A stretch of 64,000 nt of DNA, taken from contig NZ_JAJMOX010000003.1 in the NCBI RefSeq assembly GCF_020991455.1, positions 62,001 to 126,000 on the forward strand, written 5' to 3'. This stretch comes from Flavobacterium sp. JAS. GTDB taxonomy: Bacteria; Bacteroidota; Bacteroidia; Flavobacteriales; Flavobacteriaceae. A program made the translations under genes and the position numbers. The notes beneath the pieces are model-generated. The model worked only from the letters and a program-made list of their open reading frames with translations. It did no database searches and was not told the DNA's origin. Of this stretch, positions 18,192 to 27,646 are shown in pieces. Each line of letters opens with the position of its first letter. Position 1 is the first letter of the stretch.

Positions 18192-20069
18192 TTATTCATT
18201 AAAAGGTCGTACTTGTTTGACGTATAAATCTCTGTTTGCTCCAACAATCTTAAATTCTATATCAACTGGATGGTATCGGTTTTTTTTCCAATAGCGATAC
18301 ATTTTCTCTTCAATTTTAGAACTGACAAGAAAAAGCCTGCTCATTTCTTTTCGGCTTAACAAGGGCTCGTTATTGTTTAAGTTAGAGTTTGAGGTATAAT
18401 CTACATCAAAGTCTGTATCATCAGTTCCTGAATTAAAATGATAAGCAACAAATTGCTCGCAGATTTCTCCTTTTTCGGGTTTTACCACAGAGTTTTCTCC
18501 TTTTTGAACATTAACAGTGATGCCAGAGAAATTTTCTCTAAAGATGTTTTTGGTTATTGCGACACCATTTGCCAGTTCGTCCGGAAAAGAGCGATGCACT
18601 AGAACTCCCATTGCAATATTATGCTGATCGATACCAAAAAGCTCTCTTTCATTATACGAAGCTTCATTCCAAACGCTTGCCCAAACTTGTTTAATAGCTT
18701 TTTCAAAAGTCTTTATGCTATCACCGAGAATTCCGGTTTTAGAATCATATAATCCAGCGCCATTAAAATCATCTAAATCTTCGGCATTAGTCGATGATCT
18801 AAATCTAAAATTCTTGAAAGCAGCATTTTTAAAGGTTTGGTTCAGTTTTGCAATTAATTCCGGATCTACAGGTTCTTTTTTAATTGCATCACGAATCTTT
18901 TTCAATTGTTTGTGAATCCAAACTGTTGAATCTTTATTGGGGTATTCTAAAAGCTCTGAAATTAGTGGCGAAATTGACTTTTTCTGAATGTGTTTTGTGT
19001 AAAAGTAAAACGGAATGGCGTGAGCATTTTCAGGAGTTTTAAATGAAATTTCTTTTGAAATAGCAATTAAATAAGCCATGTTTTGAGCTTTAGCACCAAT
19101 GTAATTTATTCCCTTTTTCGGAATTACAGCTAAATCGACTAAATCAGTAATGCTATTATCAATGATTAATTTTTTCTTTTTGGTAATAGCTTTTTGCTCA
19201 ATTTTTTTAGTGGTTTCTTTGATGTAAAAAGTATCAATTTCGATTTTTAGTTCTACTTTTTTCGAAAGTAATCTTTTGATATTATTATCCTGTAAAGCCG
19301 TTGTGTACGCCATTATCGGGATTTTTCTATTTTTACCTAAAAGCACTAAATGACTCAACGGAGTTTGTAATTCATTTACAATAATTCCTCTTACATTAGG
19401 TAAAATATCTGGTGTTCCGTCCAAAAGAATAATTTCATCAGGATTCGGTTTTATAGTTTCTAAGTCTTTGATTTTATATTGTTTCAGAATACCAACATTT
19501 GTTCCGGCAACCACTTCCTGATATTTAATTTCATTAAAAATATAATCAGATTTTATACAAGGAATTTTGAATTTACCTTGCTGAAACCATTCCATTTGAG
19601 TGGGATTATTTAGGTAGAATTTTAGATTTGAACCAATAAAAGTCGATTTTACGATTAAATTGTAAAATCGTTCAATTGATTCAATTGGCATGTGATCTGA
19701 AGCAGCTAATTCAAAAATCCATTTTTCGGTTCCTTTGATGTGATTTAGATTTCCCAATAAAAAATCTCTGTCTTTTGGAGTATCGCTATAGTTTTCATTA
19801 TTAAAAACTTCCAAATCCTGGCTATAACCTAAATAACCGGTTACAAAATCATAATGCAAATGAATTAAGTTACTATTGAAGTAATACATCTTTTGCTTTT
19901 TTAGATCATAAATAACTTTTACAGATTCAATATTCGAAAATTTATCAGATAAAGGTTTGCCTCTAAATGCTTTATACGCTTCATAATTAGGTAATGATGA
20001 AGTGAATCTTTGCGCACTTAAAGCAGTTATGACGAATAGAAAAACCAGACTGTAAATATATTTTTGCAT
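18192..20069 (-). CDS. Exported PEP/pyruvate-dikinase-like protein with glucan water dikinase-like domain order
   Basis: 625 residues beginning with a clear signal peptide (FLFVITALSAQ, cleavage near residue 19). Residues about 205-275 look like the swivelling phosphohistidine domain (QTPLSHLVLLGKNRKIP, His240). Residues about 310-622 are the ATP-grasp nucleotide-binding domain of pyruvate phosphate dikinases (FRFRSSTNAEDL at 421-432, KQVWASVWNEAS, late VDIEFKIV and YVKQVRP). The His domain precedes the ATP-grasp domain, the order seen in alpha-glucan water dikinases and the reverse of PEP synthase. The PEP/pyruvate barrel is absent. Export is odd for an ATP-dependent enzyme. It abuts the DUF4956 gene. 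Confidence 0.78.
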   Translation of the reverse strand: MQKYIYSLVFLFVITALSAQRFTSSLPNYEAYKAFRGKPLSDKFSNIESVKVIYDLKKQKMYYFNSNLIHLHYDFVTGYLGYSQDLEVFNNENYSDTPKDRDFLLGNLNHIKGTEKWIFELAASDHMPIESIERFYNLIVKSTFIGSNLKFYLNNPTQMEWFQQGKFKIPCIKSDYIFNEIKYQEVVAGTNVGILKQYKIKDLETIKPNPDEIILLDGTPDILPNVRGIIVNELQTPLSHLVLLGKNRKIPIMAYTTALQDNNIKRLLSKKVELKIEIDTFYIKETTKKIEQKAITKKKKLIIDNSITDLVDLAVIPKKGINYIGAKAQNMAYLIAISKEISFKTPENAHAIPFYFYTKHIQKKSISPLISELLEYPNKDSTVWIHKQLKKIRDAIKKEPVDPELIAKLNQTFKNAAFKNFRFRSSTNAEDLDDFNGAGLYDSKTGILGDSIKTFEKAIKQVWASVWNEASYNERELFGIDQHNIAMGVLVHRSFPDELANGVAITKNIFRENFSGITVNVQKGENSVVKPEKGEICEQFVAYHFNSGTDDTDFDVDYTSNSNLNNNEPLLSRKEMSRLFLVSSKIEEKMYRYWKKNRYHPVDIEFKIVGANRDLYVKQVRPFNE

Positions 20070-20175
20070 GACATTTTTATTGATAATTAAAAGTAATTAA
20101 AAAAAGCAATAAGTTTTATCTACTACAGCATTATATAAACTAATTAAAACTATTACGATTATCTAAAATATGGCT

Positions 20176-20183
20176 TATCTTTG
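20176..20183 (+). promoter_or_regulatory. -7 element of mnmA
   Basis: TATCTTTG 29 bases before the mnmA ATG, in the commonly seen context TATCTTTGCAC. No clear TTG is found at the expected distance. Confidence 0.55.
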
Positions 20184-20212
20184 CACCCTTGTAAAAATAT
20201 AAACGATTTAGA

Positions 20213-21400
20213 ATGAAACGTGTAGTTGTTGGACTTTCTGGTGGAGTAGATTCTAGTGTTGCTGCTTATTTATTGCAACAACAAGGATACGAAGTTATTG
20301 GGCTTTTTATGAAAAATTGGCACGATGATTCTGTTACTATTTCTAATGAATGTCCGTGGTTAGAGGATAGTAATGATGCTTTATTAGTAGCTGAAAAACT
20401 CGGAATACCGTTTCAAACTGTCGATTTAAGTGAAGAATACAAAGAAAAAATAGTTGATTATATGTTCAACGAATACGAAAAAGGAAGAACTCCAAATCCT
20501 GACGTACTTTGTAATCGCGAAATCAAATTTGATGTTTTCATGAAAATTGCTTTAAGTCTTGGGGCTGATTATGTGGCAACAGGACATTATTGTCAAAAAA
20601 ATGAAATTGAAGTTGATGGAAAACCAGTTTACCAATTAATTGCCGGAGCTGATAATAATAAAGATCAATCGTATTTTTTATGTCAGTTGTCGCAAGAGCA
20701 ATTGGCCAAATCATTATTTCCAATTGGTGCTTTAACAAAACCGGAAGTTCGCGAAATCGCTGCCGTAATGGATTTGGTAACTGCTGAAAAGAAAGATTCT
20801 CAAGGGTTATGTTTCATCGGAAAAGTTCGTTTACCGGAATTTCTGCAACAAAAATTGCAGCCAAAAGAAGGTAAAATTGTTCAGATTGATAAAAACGATC
20901 CTATCTATACGATCGAAAAACCAACTGGTTTATCAGTAGAAGAAGAACTGAAATTAGAAGCTAAAAAACGAGATTATCTTCCAACAATGGGTAAAGTAGT
21001 TGGAAAGCATCAAGGTGCTCATTATTTTACCATTGGACAAAGAAAAGGATTGAATGTAGGCGGAACAACAGATCCGTTATTTATCATTGCTACTGATGTT
21101 GAAACCAATACTATTTACACTGGTTTAACAAGTCAGCATCCTGGTTTATTTAAAAAAGCTTTATTTATCGAAAAATCTGAAGTACACTGGATCCGTACAG
21201 ATTTGGCTTTAAAAGTGGGCGAAACTATGGAAGTTATGGCAAGAATTCGTTACCGTCAACCAATACAAAAAGCAACTTTACACCAATTTGAAGACGGAAT
21301 GTACGTTAGTTTTGACGAACCACAATCTGCAATTACAGAAGGTCAGTTTGTGGCTTGGTATTTCGATAATGAATTAGTTGGTTCGGGAGTAATTTCTTAG
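20213..21400 (+). CDS. mnmA: tRNA 2-thiouridylase MnmA
   Basis: Thiolates U34 of tRNA-Lys, -Glu and -Gln in the cytoplasm using sulfur relayed from a cysteine desulfurase. The N-terminal PP-loop is [17 protein letters not shown]. The catalytic cysteine pair is in [14 protein letters not shown] and [11 protein letters not shown], and a C-terminal barrel follows ([15 protein letters not shown]). 395 residues matches the family, with the long insert (residues about 226-260, [12 protein letters not shown]) seen in Bacteroidota. It has its own promoter and no obvious operon partner. Confidence 0.97.
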   Translation: MKRVVVGLSGGVDSSVAAYLLQQQGYEVIGLFMKNWHDDSVTISNECPWLEDSNDALLVAEKLGIPFQTVDLSEEYKEKIVDYMFNEYEKGRTPNPDVLCNREIKFDVFMKIALSLGADYVATGHYCQKNEIEVDGKPVYQLIAGADNNKDQSYFLCQLSQEQLAKSLFPIGALTKPEVREIAAVMDLVTAEKKDSQGLCFIGKVRLPEFLQQKLQPKEGKIVQIDKNDPIYTIEKPTGLSVEEELKLEAKKRDYLPTMGKVVGKHQGAHYFTIGQRKGLNVGGTTDPLFIIATDVETNTIYTGLTSQHPGLFKKALFIEKSEVHWIRTDLALKVGETMEVMARIRYRQPIQKATLHQFEDGMYVSFDEPQSAITEGQFVAWYFDNELVGSGVIS

Positions 21401-21445
21401 CTTTATACTTTTTTACAAAGGGTTTCCCTTCTAAAAAAGTAAACT

Positions 21446-23053
21446 ATGAAGCACTACTATACATTTCTTTTATTGGTTTTTTCGACTGTGATGTTTTCGC
21501 AAGAAGACGCTTGGGTATATTTTAAAGATAAACCAAATGCACAGCACTTTTTAGACAATCCGTCTGAAATGCTTTCTGCACGTGCTTTGCAACGAAGAAC
21601 CAATCAAAATATCTCGTTAGATCTTACTGACGTTCCTGTGGAGCAAACTTATATCAATCAGGTAAAATCAGCTACAGGAATTGTTGTAATGGCACAATCT
21701 AAATGGCTGAATGTACTTCATATTCGAGGTACGCAAACGGATATTTTGGTTTTAAAAACACTTTCATTTGTCAATAAAGTAGTTTTTGCTAATAAAACTC
21801 TAAACACAACGGGTAAAAAAGTTTCTGAGAATAAAATAGCCCAGACAAATGATAAGCTCAAAACTACAATTGATTATGCTTACGGAAATTCAGCAAATCA
21901 AATTCAGATGCTTAATGGACAAGTTTTACACCAAAAAAATTATACCGGTTCAGGTAAGATAATTGCAGTTTTAGATGCAGGTTTTCCAGGTGTAAACACA
22001 GCTCAGCCTTTTCAGAATCTTATCACTAACAATCAAATTTTAGGTGGATATGATTTTGTAAACAGAAATGATAATTTTTATGCCGGGGATGATCATGGTA
22101 CAAAAGTGCTTTCTACAATTGGCGGTTATAAAGAAAATGCTTTGGTAGGAACTGCTCCAAGTGCTTCATTTTATTTGTTTATTACAGAAAACGATGCCTC
22201 TGAGAATCCTGTAGAAGAGTCACTTTGGGTAGAAGCTGCCGAAAGAGCAGATTATTTTGGTGTAGATATAATTACGACTTCGCTAGGATATTTTGGGTTT
22301 GATAACGCCAATTATAGCCACACTTACAGTGATATGAACGGTACTACAAATTTTATTTCCCGCGGAGCTGAAATCGCTTTTAGTAAAGGAATAATCGTAG
22401 TCGCATCGGCAGGAAATGAAGGAAGTACTATCGAACCGCACATTGGCGCACCGGCTGATGCAGTTTCGGTTATAACAGTTGGTTCTGTTACGGCAGCAAA
22501 AGTAAAAGCTGGTTCCAGTTCTATTGGGCCAAGTTTTGATAACAGAATAAAACCCGATGTTATGGCACAAGGAGCACCGGCTGTTGTTTCTGATCCAAAT
22601 GGAAATATTGGTACAGCAAGCGGTACTTCATTTTCATGTCCAATTATGGCAGGGATGATTGCGTGTTTGTGGCAGGCTTTTCCAACAAAAACAAATAAAG
22701 AAATTCGACAAATGATACTTCAGTCTTCTGATCGATATTCGGCACCAGATAATAATTATGGTTATGGAATTCCGAATTTTGGATCAACTTTAGGAGTTGA
22801 GAATTATCAAACCGCCCTTTCTGTTTTTTCAGTATATCCAAATCCGGCTCAAACAACAGTTTCGTTTGTATTTTCAGATGAGAATTATAACGCTTCGGTT
22901 ACAATTTATTCGGTTTTAGGACAAAAGGTAATCGAAAAACAAATAACAAATCAAGATCCAATTCTTTCTGTGGCATCTTTACAAAGCGGACTTTATTTTT
23001 ATGCTTTTGATGCCGAAGGTTTGCATAAAACAGGAAAGATAATTAAACAATAA
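21446..23053 (+). CDS. Subtilisin-like (S8) protease with T9SS sorting domain
   Basis: 535 residues. Signal peptide MKHYYTFLLLVFSTVMFSQ, then a propeptide-like region. The S8 catalytic domain has Asp177 (IIAVLDAGFPG), His217 (DDHGTKVLS), oxyanion Asn324 (ASAGNEGS) and Ser395 (ASGTSFSCPIMAG). The last 75 residues are a type A T9SS C-terminal domain: VYPNPAQTTVSF, TIYSVLGQKV, LQSGLYFYAF and terminal KTGKIIKQ. It should therefore be exported by Sec, then sent across the outer membrane by the type IX system. The nitronate monooxygenase gene starts 13 bases downstream, so the two may be co-transcribed. Confidence 0.95.
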   Translation: MKHYYTFLLLVFSTVMFSQEDAWVYFKDKPNAQHFLDNPSEMLSARALQRRTNQNISLDLTDVPVEQTYINQVKSATGIVVMAQSKWLNVLHIRGTQTDILVLKTLSFVNKVVFANKTLNTTGKKVSENKIAQTNDKLKTTIDYAYGNSANQIQMLNGQVLHQKNYTGSGKIIAVLDAGFPGVNTAQPFQNLITNNQILGGYDFVNRNDNFYAGDDHGTKVLSTIGGYKENALVGTAPSASFYLFITENDASENPVEESLWVEAAERADYFGVDIITTSLGYFGFDNANYSHTYSDMNGTTNFISRGAEIAFSKGIIVVASAGNEGSTIEPHIGAPADAVSVITVGSVTAAKVKAGSSSIGPSFDNRIKPDVMAQGAPAVVSDPNGNIGTASGTSFSCPIMAGMIACLWQAFPTKTNKEIRQMILQSSDRYSAPDNNYGYGIPNFGSTLGVENYQTALSVFSVYPNPAQTTVSFVFSDENYNASVTIYSVLGQKVIEKQITNQDPILSVASLQSGLYFYAFDAEGLHKTGKIIKQ

Positions 23054-23065
23054 CAGCATTTTTGA

Positions 23066-24010
23066 ATGAACAGAATTACGCAACTTTTCAATATTAAATA
23101 TCCAATTATTCAAGGCGGAATGATTTGGAACAGTGGTTACAAATTAGCATCGGCGGTTAGTAATGCCGGAGGTCTGGGACTTATTGGAGCAGGATCAATG
23201 TATCCGGAAGTTTTAAGAGAACATATTCAGAAGTGCAAAAAAGCAACTGATAAACCGTTCGGGGTTAACATTCCGATGTTATATCCAAACATTGAAGAAA
23301 TCATGAATATTGTGGTTGAAGAAGGCGTTAAAATCGTTTTTACTTCGGCAGGAAATCCCAAAACATGGACGTCTTTTTTAAAGGAAAAAGGAATTACAGT
23401 TGTCCATGTTGTTAGTAGCAGCGTTTTTGCCTTAAAAGCCCAAGAAGCGGGAGTTGACGCCATTGTTGCAGAAGGTTTTGAAGCGGGCGGACATAACGGA
23501 CGCGATGAAACAACAACGCTGACTTTGATTCCGATGGTAAAAGAAAAAATTCAGATTCCAATTATTGCTGCGGGCGGAATCGCTACAGGAAGAGGAATGT
23601 TGGCCGTAATGGTTTTAGGTGCTGATGGTGCTCAGGTTGGAAGTCGTTTTGCGGCATCAATAGAATCATCTTCACACGATAATTTTAAACAAACTATTGT
23701 GAGTGTTAAAGAAGGTGGCACACAGCTAACATTAAAGGAATTGGCGCCAGTACGATTGATTAAAAACAAGTTTTATCAGGATGTTCAGACTTTATATGAA
23801 AGATGTCCTTCTAAAGAGGAGTTAGCCGAACTTTTAGGCAGAGCAAGAGCCAAAAGAGGAATGTTTGAGGGCGACCTTGAAGAAGGTGAACTTGAAATTG
23901 GTCAAATAGCCGGAATTATCCATGAAATTTTACCGGTAGAACAAATTATTAAACAAATGATGGCCGATTTTGAAATTGCTTCCAAAGAAATGGCTAAATT
24001 TGAGTTTTAA
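23066..24010 (+). CDS. Nitronate monooxygenase family FMN enzyme
   Basis: 314 residues with an NMO/2-nitropropane dioxygenase TIM barrel: NIKYPIIQGGMIWNSG at the N terminus, DAIVAEGFEAGGHNGRD near residue 133 (His and FMN phosphate region), PIIAAGGIATGRGM and GADGAQVGSRFAA. Members oxidise alkyl nitronates. A close alternative is the FabK enoyl-ACP reductase group, which shares the fold and has a similar length. The sequence alone does not separate them. It lies immediately after the S8 protease gene and 20 bases before a small exported protein. Confidence 0.85.
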   Translation: MNRITQLFNIKYPIIQGGMIWNSGYKLASAVSNAGGLGLIGAGSMYPEVLREHIQKCKKATDKPFGVNIPMLYPNIEEIMNIVVEEGVKIVFTSAGNPKTWTSFLKEKGITVVHVVSSSVFALKAQEAGVDAIVAEGFEAGGHNGRDETTTLTLIPMVKEKIQIPIIAAGGIATGRGMLAVMVLGADGAQVGSRFAASIESSSHDNFKQTIVSVKEGGTQLTLKELAPVRLIKNKFYQDVQTLYERCPSKEELAELLGRARAKRGMFEGDLEEGELEIGQIAGIIHEILPVEQIIKQMMADFEIASKEMAKFEF

Positions 24011-24030
24011 TTATCTGCAAGAATACTATT

Positions 24031-24441
24031 ATGAATACTATACGCACCTTTATTATATTTCTTTTTTTTGCCTTTGGATTGCAACAGGTTCAAGGTCAGT
24101 CTTATCAATTTAAGACTTCTGGATTTAGTGTCTTAGAGAAAAATGAAAAAGGAAAATGGGGTGAATGGTCTAATCTTGATTTGGTAAATCTCTCCGTGAT
24201 TTTAGATACCAATAAACACCGAATCGTGGTGTATTCGCAGGAAATCCAACTTTTTAATATTGAAGATTATATCGAAAGAGAAGAAAACGATACTGATATC
24301 GTTTACTCTTTTATGTGTAAAGATAATGATGGAAAAGATTGTAAAGTTTCAATAATTACCCGTAAAAAGCAAGACTACCGCAAACAACTTTATATTAACT
24401 ACGACGATCATATTATTGTGTATAATATTTTTAGTGTGTAG
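24031..24441 (+). CDS. Small exported protein of unknown function
   Basis: 136 residues with a signal peptide (FIIFLFFAFGLQQVQGQ). The mature part is beta-rich and hydrophilic (GKWGEWSNLDLVNLSVILD, HRIVVYSQEIQLF), ending in a tyrosine- and aspartate-rich tail. No family recognised. It follows the NMO gene by 20 bases and is closed by a strong hairpin at 24476-24511. Confidence 0.7.
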   Translation: MNTIRTFIIFLFFAFGLQQVQGQSYQFKTSGFSVLEKNEKGKWGEWSNLDLVNLSVILDTNKHRIVVYSQEIQLFNIEDYIEREENDTDIVYSFMCKDNDGKDCKVSIITRKKQDYRKQLYINYDDHIIVYNIFSV

Positions 24442-24475
24442 GTTTTTTTAGTGAAAGACCCATAAAATTGATAGC

Positions 24476-24511
24476 AACCCCGACAGATTTTCAAAACCTG
24501 TCGGGGTTTAT
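24476..24511 (+). terminator. Hairpin terminator
   Basis: Perfect 11-bp stem AACCCCGACAG / CTGTCGGGGTT around an 11-base loop. Stems with the same CCCGACAG core recur at 25343 and 47045, so this is also a repeated sequence. Confidence 0.7.
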
Positions 24512-24603
24512 TATTTAAAATAAAAAAGTCATCACGATTAAATTATAATTTTCAAAACATAAAAATAGTATCTTAGATCTTCAGTAAATCAATAACTTAA
24601 GAT

Positions 24604-25302
24604 ATGAGTCAGGAGTACATCAACTTAAAAAGAACAGCCAGAATTGCGGGTTTAATTTACTTATTTATTGCCATAACGGGTGTTTTTGGTATTATGTATG
24701 TGCCCATGCAATTAATTGATTTCGGTAATTTACCGCTCACGATTCGAACTATTTTGCGTCATGAGTTTTTGTTTCGTGCTGGTATTATGAGCAATTTGGT
24801 TTGCCAAACTTTATTTGTGTTTTTAGTCCTTCAGCTTTATAAATTATTTCAACATGTGAACAAACATTTGTCCAGAACTATGTTTGCATTAGTAATTGTT
24901 GGAGTTCCAATTGCGTTTCTAATTATTTTTAATCAATTGTTTGCCTTATTGTTATTGAAAGAGAATTTGACAAAAGGTTTTCCACCTGCTCAATTGCAAT
25001 CATTAATAATGGCATTTATTAAAATGTATAATTACGGAAATGTAGTTATCGGAATCTTTTGGGGACTTTGGTTAATTCCTTTTGGGCAATTAGTATACAG
25101 ATCCGGATTTATACCTAAAATTTTAGGAATATTATTAATTATTGGAGGATCTGCTTATGTGTTAGATGCTTTTACTTTTGTATTATTTCCCGCTTATCAT
25201 TATTCAGTAACAGGAATAATTGTTGGATTAACCTCTTCTGTAGCCGAATTTGCAATGGTTTTTTGGTTATTGATAAAAGGAGTTAAAAAAATTGCAACTT
25301 AA
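24604..25302 (+). CDS. DUF4386 family membrane protein
   Basis: 232 residues with about six membrane helices. The N terminus (LKRTARIAGLIYLFIAITGV) and LIPFGQLVYRSGFIPKILG near residue 160 are characteristic of DUF4386, an uncharacterised integral inner-membrane family. ATG at 24604. It is monocistronic and followed by a hairpin at 25343-25376. Confidence 0.85.
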   Translation: MSQEYINLKRTARIAGLIYLFIAITGVFGIMYVPMQLIDFGNLPLTIRTILRHEFLFRAGIMSNLVCQTLFVFLVLQLYKLFQHVNKHLSRTMFALVIVGVPIAFLIIFNQLFALLLLKENLTKGFPPAQLQSLIMAFIKMYNYGNVVIGIFWGLWLIPFGQLVYRSGFIPKILGILLIIGGSAYVLDAFTFVLFPAYHYSVTGIIVGLTSSVAEFAMVFWLLIKGVKKIAT

Positions 25303-25342
25303 AGTTTCGAAATAAATAAGAATCATATCGTCATGAAATAGC

Positions 25343-25376
25343 AAGCCCGACAGGTTTCAAAAACTTGTCGGGCTTA
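25343..25376. terminator. Bidirectional hairpin between convergent genes
   Basis: Inverted repeat AAGCCCGACAGG...CTTGTCGGGCTT between the rightward DUF4386 gene and the leftward DUF4268 gene. It shares the CCCGACAG core with 24476 and 47045. Confidence 0.6.
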
Positions 25377-25386
25377 CTATATAAAA

Positions 25387-25417
25387 ACCTTAGTTACTTA
25401 GCGTCTCAGCGCCTTAA
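25387..25417. repeat. CTTAG-type short periodic repeat
   Basis: AACCTTAGTTACTTAGCGTC followed by CTCAGCGCCTTA, a string of roughly ten-base units of the same type as 27607-27644 and 57628-57660. Confidence 0.5.
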
Positions 25418-25426
25418 TACCTCTTT

Positions 25427-25864
25427 TTAAGAATCAATATCCTTTATAAACTCATCATATTCGAGATAAAACATTTCAAGAGCATTCATTTTCTCAAAAA
25501 AGAAATCAAAAATAGCATCCCAATTATTGCGATTGCTGAAACCTACGCCTTGTTTTTCGATCCAAATTCGGCTTATGGTTTTACCACTTTCTAAAGTGTA
25601 GTTTTTTTCGAAAACCAAATCTTTGATAAATTCTTCTTCCAGAATGTTTTTTAAAGCTTCTATTTTTTCAAAGTAAGCTGTTCGTTTTTCGTCGCTTCGG
25701 TGTTCGATATCAATTAAAACCTGTGCTTTTTTATTGTCAACATAAAATTTAAAAGAGAAATCTTTAATCTTGGTATCATAAAGCACCCATTTGCGTGGAT
25801 ATTTTTCGGCGAAAGCCACCCAAAATTCTCTTTTTATTTTCTGCGATTCTTCTTTACTGTACAT
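25427..25864 (-). CDS. DUF4268 domain protein
   Basis: 145 residues matching the DUF4268 pattern: SQKIKREFWVAFAEKYPRK, IKDFSFKFYVDNKKAQVLID and a later GKTISRIWIEKQGVGF. The domain often occurs alone or at the end of restriction-related nucleases. Here it is a stand-alone small soluble protein and function is unknown. It is transcribed divergently from the Nudix hydrolase gene (93 bases between starts). Confidence 0.75.
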   Translation of the reverse strand: MYSKEESQKIKREFWVAFAEKYPRKWVLYDTKIKDFSFKFYVDNKKAQVLIDIEHRSDEKRTAYFEKIEALKNILEEEFIKDLVFEKNYTLESGKTISRIWIEKQGVGFSNRNNWDAIFDFFFEKMNALEMFYLEYDEFIKDIDS

Positions 25865-25956
25865 TTTTATGGCTTTGGTTTTTAGAAAACTTGTGGAACC
25901 GCGTTTTCTGGAGTATATTTATATTTTATTTGAAAGTACAAAAATAAACTTTGCTC

Positions 25957-26607
25957 ATGGATTTTCAATATTTTTTACAATATGTTCCTAATTTAATTCC
26001 GATTGAACTTCCGGCAATTTCGGCACATATAAAAATGGCTCCAAAAGAAAGAATAGAGTCTTTAAAAAATATGGATTTCAAAGCCGAGAATCCAAGAATT
26101 GCTGCTGTGATGATGCTTTTTTATCCAAAGAATGGAAAAACTCATTTGGTTTTAATTGTCAGAAATGCTTATAACGGAGTTCATTCGTCACAAATTGCTT
26201 TTCCCGGAGGAAAGTATGAAGCTACTGATGCAGATTTTGCAGAAACAGCCTTAAGAGAAACACACGAAGAAGTAGGGGTAATGCCGAATAAAATAGAAAT
26301 AATTAAGCATTTTTCTCCAATGTATATTCCGCCGAGTAATTTTTTAGTACATCCGTTTTTAGGAATTTCGAAAGAAGAACTCTCCTTTTATCCAGATGTC
26401 AGAGAAGTTGCTGATATTATAGAGTTGCCATTATCTGTTTTTTTGAATGACGAAATTATTATCGAAGCCACATTGTCAACTTCTTACGCCAATAATATTT
26501 TAGTTCCGGCATTTAACATTCAAAATCATATTGTTTGGGGAGCAACCGCAATGATTTTAAGTGAGTTGAGAGATGTCTTGAAATTGACTTTTGAAGAAAA
26601 TTCGTAA
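25957..26607 (+). CDS. CoA pyrophosphatase-type Nudix hydrolase
   Basis: 216 residues from ATG 25957. A TTG two codons upstream is possible but adds nothing conserved. The Nudix box is IAFPGGKYEATDAD...TALRETHEEVGV (residues about 80-105), with the extended form typical of CoA-diphosphohydrolases. PPSNFLVHPFLG downstream also fits the CoAse group. These enzymes cleave CoA or acyl-CoA to 4'-phosphopantetheine and 3',5'-ADP. No operon partner on the same strand is close: the acyltransferase gene starts 125 bases later with its own promoter. Confidence 0.9.
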   Translation: MDFQYFLQYVPNLIPIELPAISAHIKMAPKERIESLKNMDFKAENPRIAAVMMLFYPKNGKTHLVLIVRNAYNGVHSSQIAFPGGKYEATDADFAETALRETHEEVGVMPNKIEIIKHFSPMYIPPSNFLVHPFLGISKEELSFYPDVREVADIIELPLSVFLNDEIIIEATLSTSYANNILVPAFNIQNHIVWGATAMILSELRDVLKLTFEENS

Positions 26608-26693
26608 AACATAAAATTAACAATTTGATATTCATTATAATAACAATTTATTTCCGAAATTGTTTTGAAGTATCGCTAAAAGAATAATTTTTG

Positions 26694-26701
26694 TATGTTT
26701 G
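26694..26701 (+). promoter_or_regulatory. -7 element of the acyltransferase gene
   Basis: TATGTTTG 30 bases before the ATG at 26732. The nearest TTG upstream is 26 bases away, longer than usual. Confidence 0.5.
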
Positions 26702-26731
26702 CGTCCTAACAAAAAAATACAATAAACAGCT

Positions 26732-27562
26732 ATGGGATTGTTTAAACGAAATCCTTTCGGACATATATTATTCATCAAAAAATGGTTAATCCGTGTTTTG
26801 GGTGCCATGACGCATAGAAGATATAGGGGTTTTAATGAATTGCAAATCGAAGGATCTGAAATTATTAAAACGCTTCCGGATACAAATGTTTTGTTTATTT
26901 CAAATCACCAGACTTATTTTGCCGATGTTGTAGCTATGTTTCATGTCTTTAACGCAAGTTTAAGCGGACGTCAAGATACTATTAAGAACATTGGTTATTT
27001 GTGGCAGCCAAAGATGAATATTTATTATGTCGCTGCCAAAGAGACCATGCAGGCCGGTTTATTGCCAAGAATTTTAGCTTATGTTGGTGCAATTACTGTC
27101 GAAAGAACCTGGCGTGCCAAAGGTGTAGATGTTACTGAAAAACGTGAGGTTAACCCAAATGACACTGAAAATATCAGAATTGCGCTAGAGGACGGCTGGG
27201 TAATTACATTTCCGCAAGGAACAACAAAATCATTTAAGCCTGTTCGAAAAGGAACTGCTCATATCATCAAACAACACAAACCAATTGTAATTCCTATTGT
27301 TATTGATGGCTTTCGCCGATCGTTTGACAAAAAGGGTTTGCGAATGAAGAAAAAAGGAATTCTACAATCATTCATCATCAAAGAACCTCTTGATATTGAT
27401 TATGAAAACGATACTATTGAAGAAATCGTAGAAAAAGTAGAATACGCAATTGAGCAACATCCATCATTTTTAAAAGTAATTCCAGCCGAAGAAATTAAAG
27501 TAGAGGAAGAACTTAACGAAATGAGAAGATGGAGTTACAAAGCTTCAGAAAACGAACACTAA
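26732..27562 (+). CDS. PlsC-type 1-acylglycerol-3-phosphate acyltransferase
   Basis: 276 residues of the LPLAT superfamily. Motif I is SNHQTYFAD (H-x4-D, residues about 57-65), and the later FPQGTTKSFKPVRKGTAHI corresponds to the FPEGTR block with a glutamine in place of the usual glutamate. PIVIPIVIDGF is the fourth block. It probably acylates lysophosphatidic acid or a related lipid at the inner membrane. The Glu-to-Gln change and the extended region after motif I (WQPKMNIYYVAAKETM) mean the acceptor could differ. Confidence 0.85.
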   Translation: MGLFKRNPFGHILFIKKWLIRVLGAMTHRRYRGFNELQIEGSEIIKTLPDTNVLFISNHQTYFADVVAMFHVFNASLSGRQDTIKNIGYLWQPKMNIYYVAAKETMQAGLLPRILAYVGAITVERTWRAKGVDVTEKREVNPNDTENIRIALEDGWVITFPQGTTKSFKPVRKGTAHIIKQHKPIVIPIVIDGFRRSFDKKGLRMKKKGILQSFIIKEPLDIDYENDTIEEIVEKVEYAIEQHPSFLKVIPAEEIKVEEELNEMRRWSYKASENEH

Positions 27563-27606
27563 ATTTTTTTGTTTCAGGTTTTATTGGTTTCAAGTTTCAA
27601 GAAAAA

Positions 27607-27644
27607 AACTTAGAACCTTAGTATCTCAGAATCTTAGCGCCTTA
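27607..27644. repeat. CTTAG-type short periodic repeat
   Basis: ACTTAGAACCTTAGTATCTC then AGAATCTTAGCGCCTTA, located between the convergent acyltransferase and membrane-protein genes. Confidence 0.5.
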
Positions 27645-27646
27645 AA

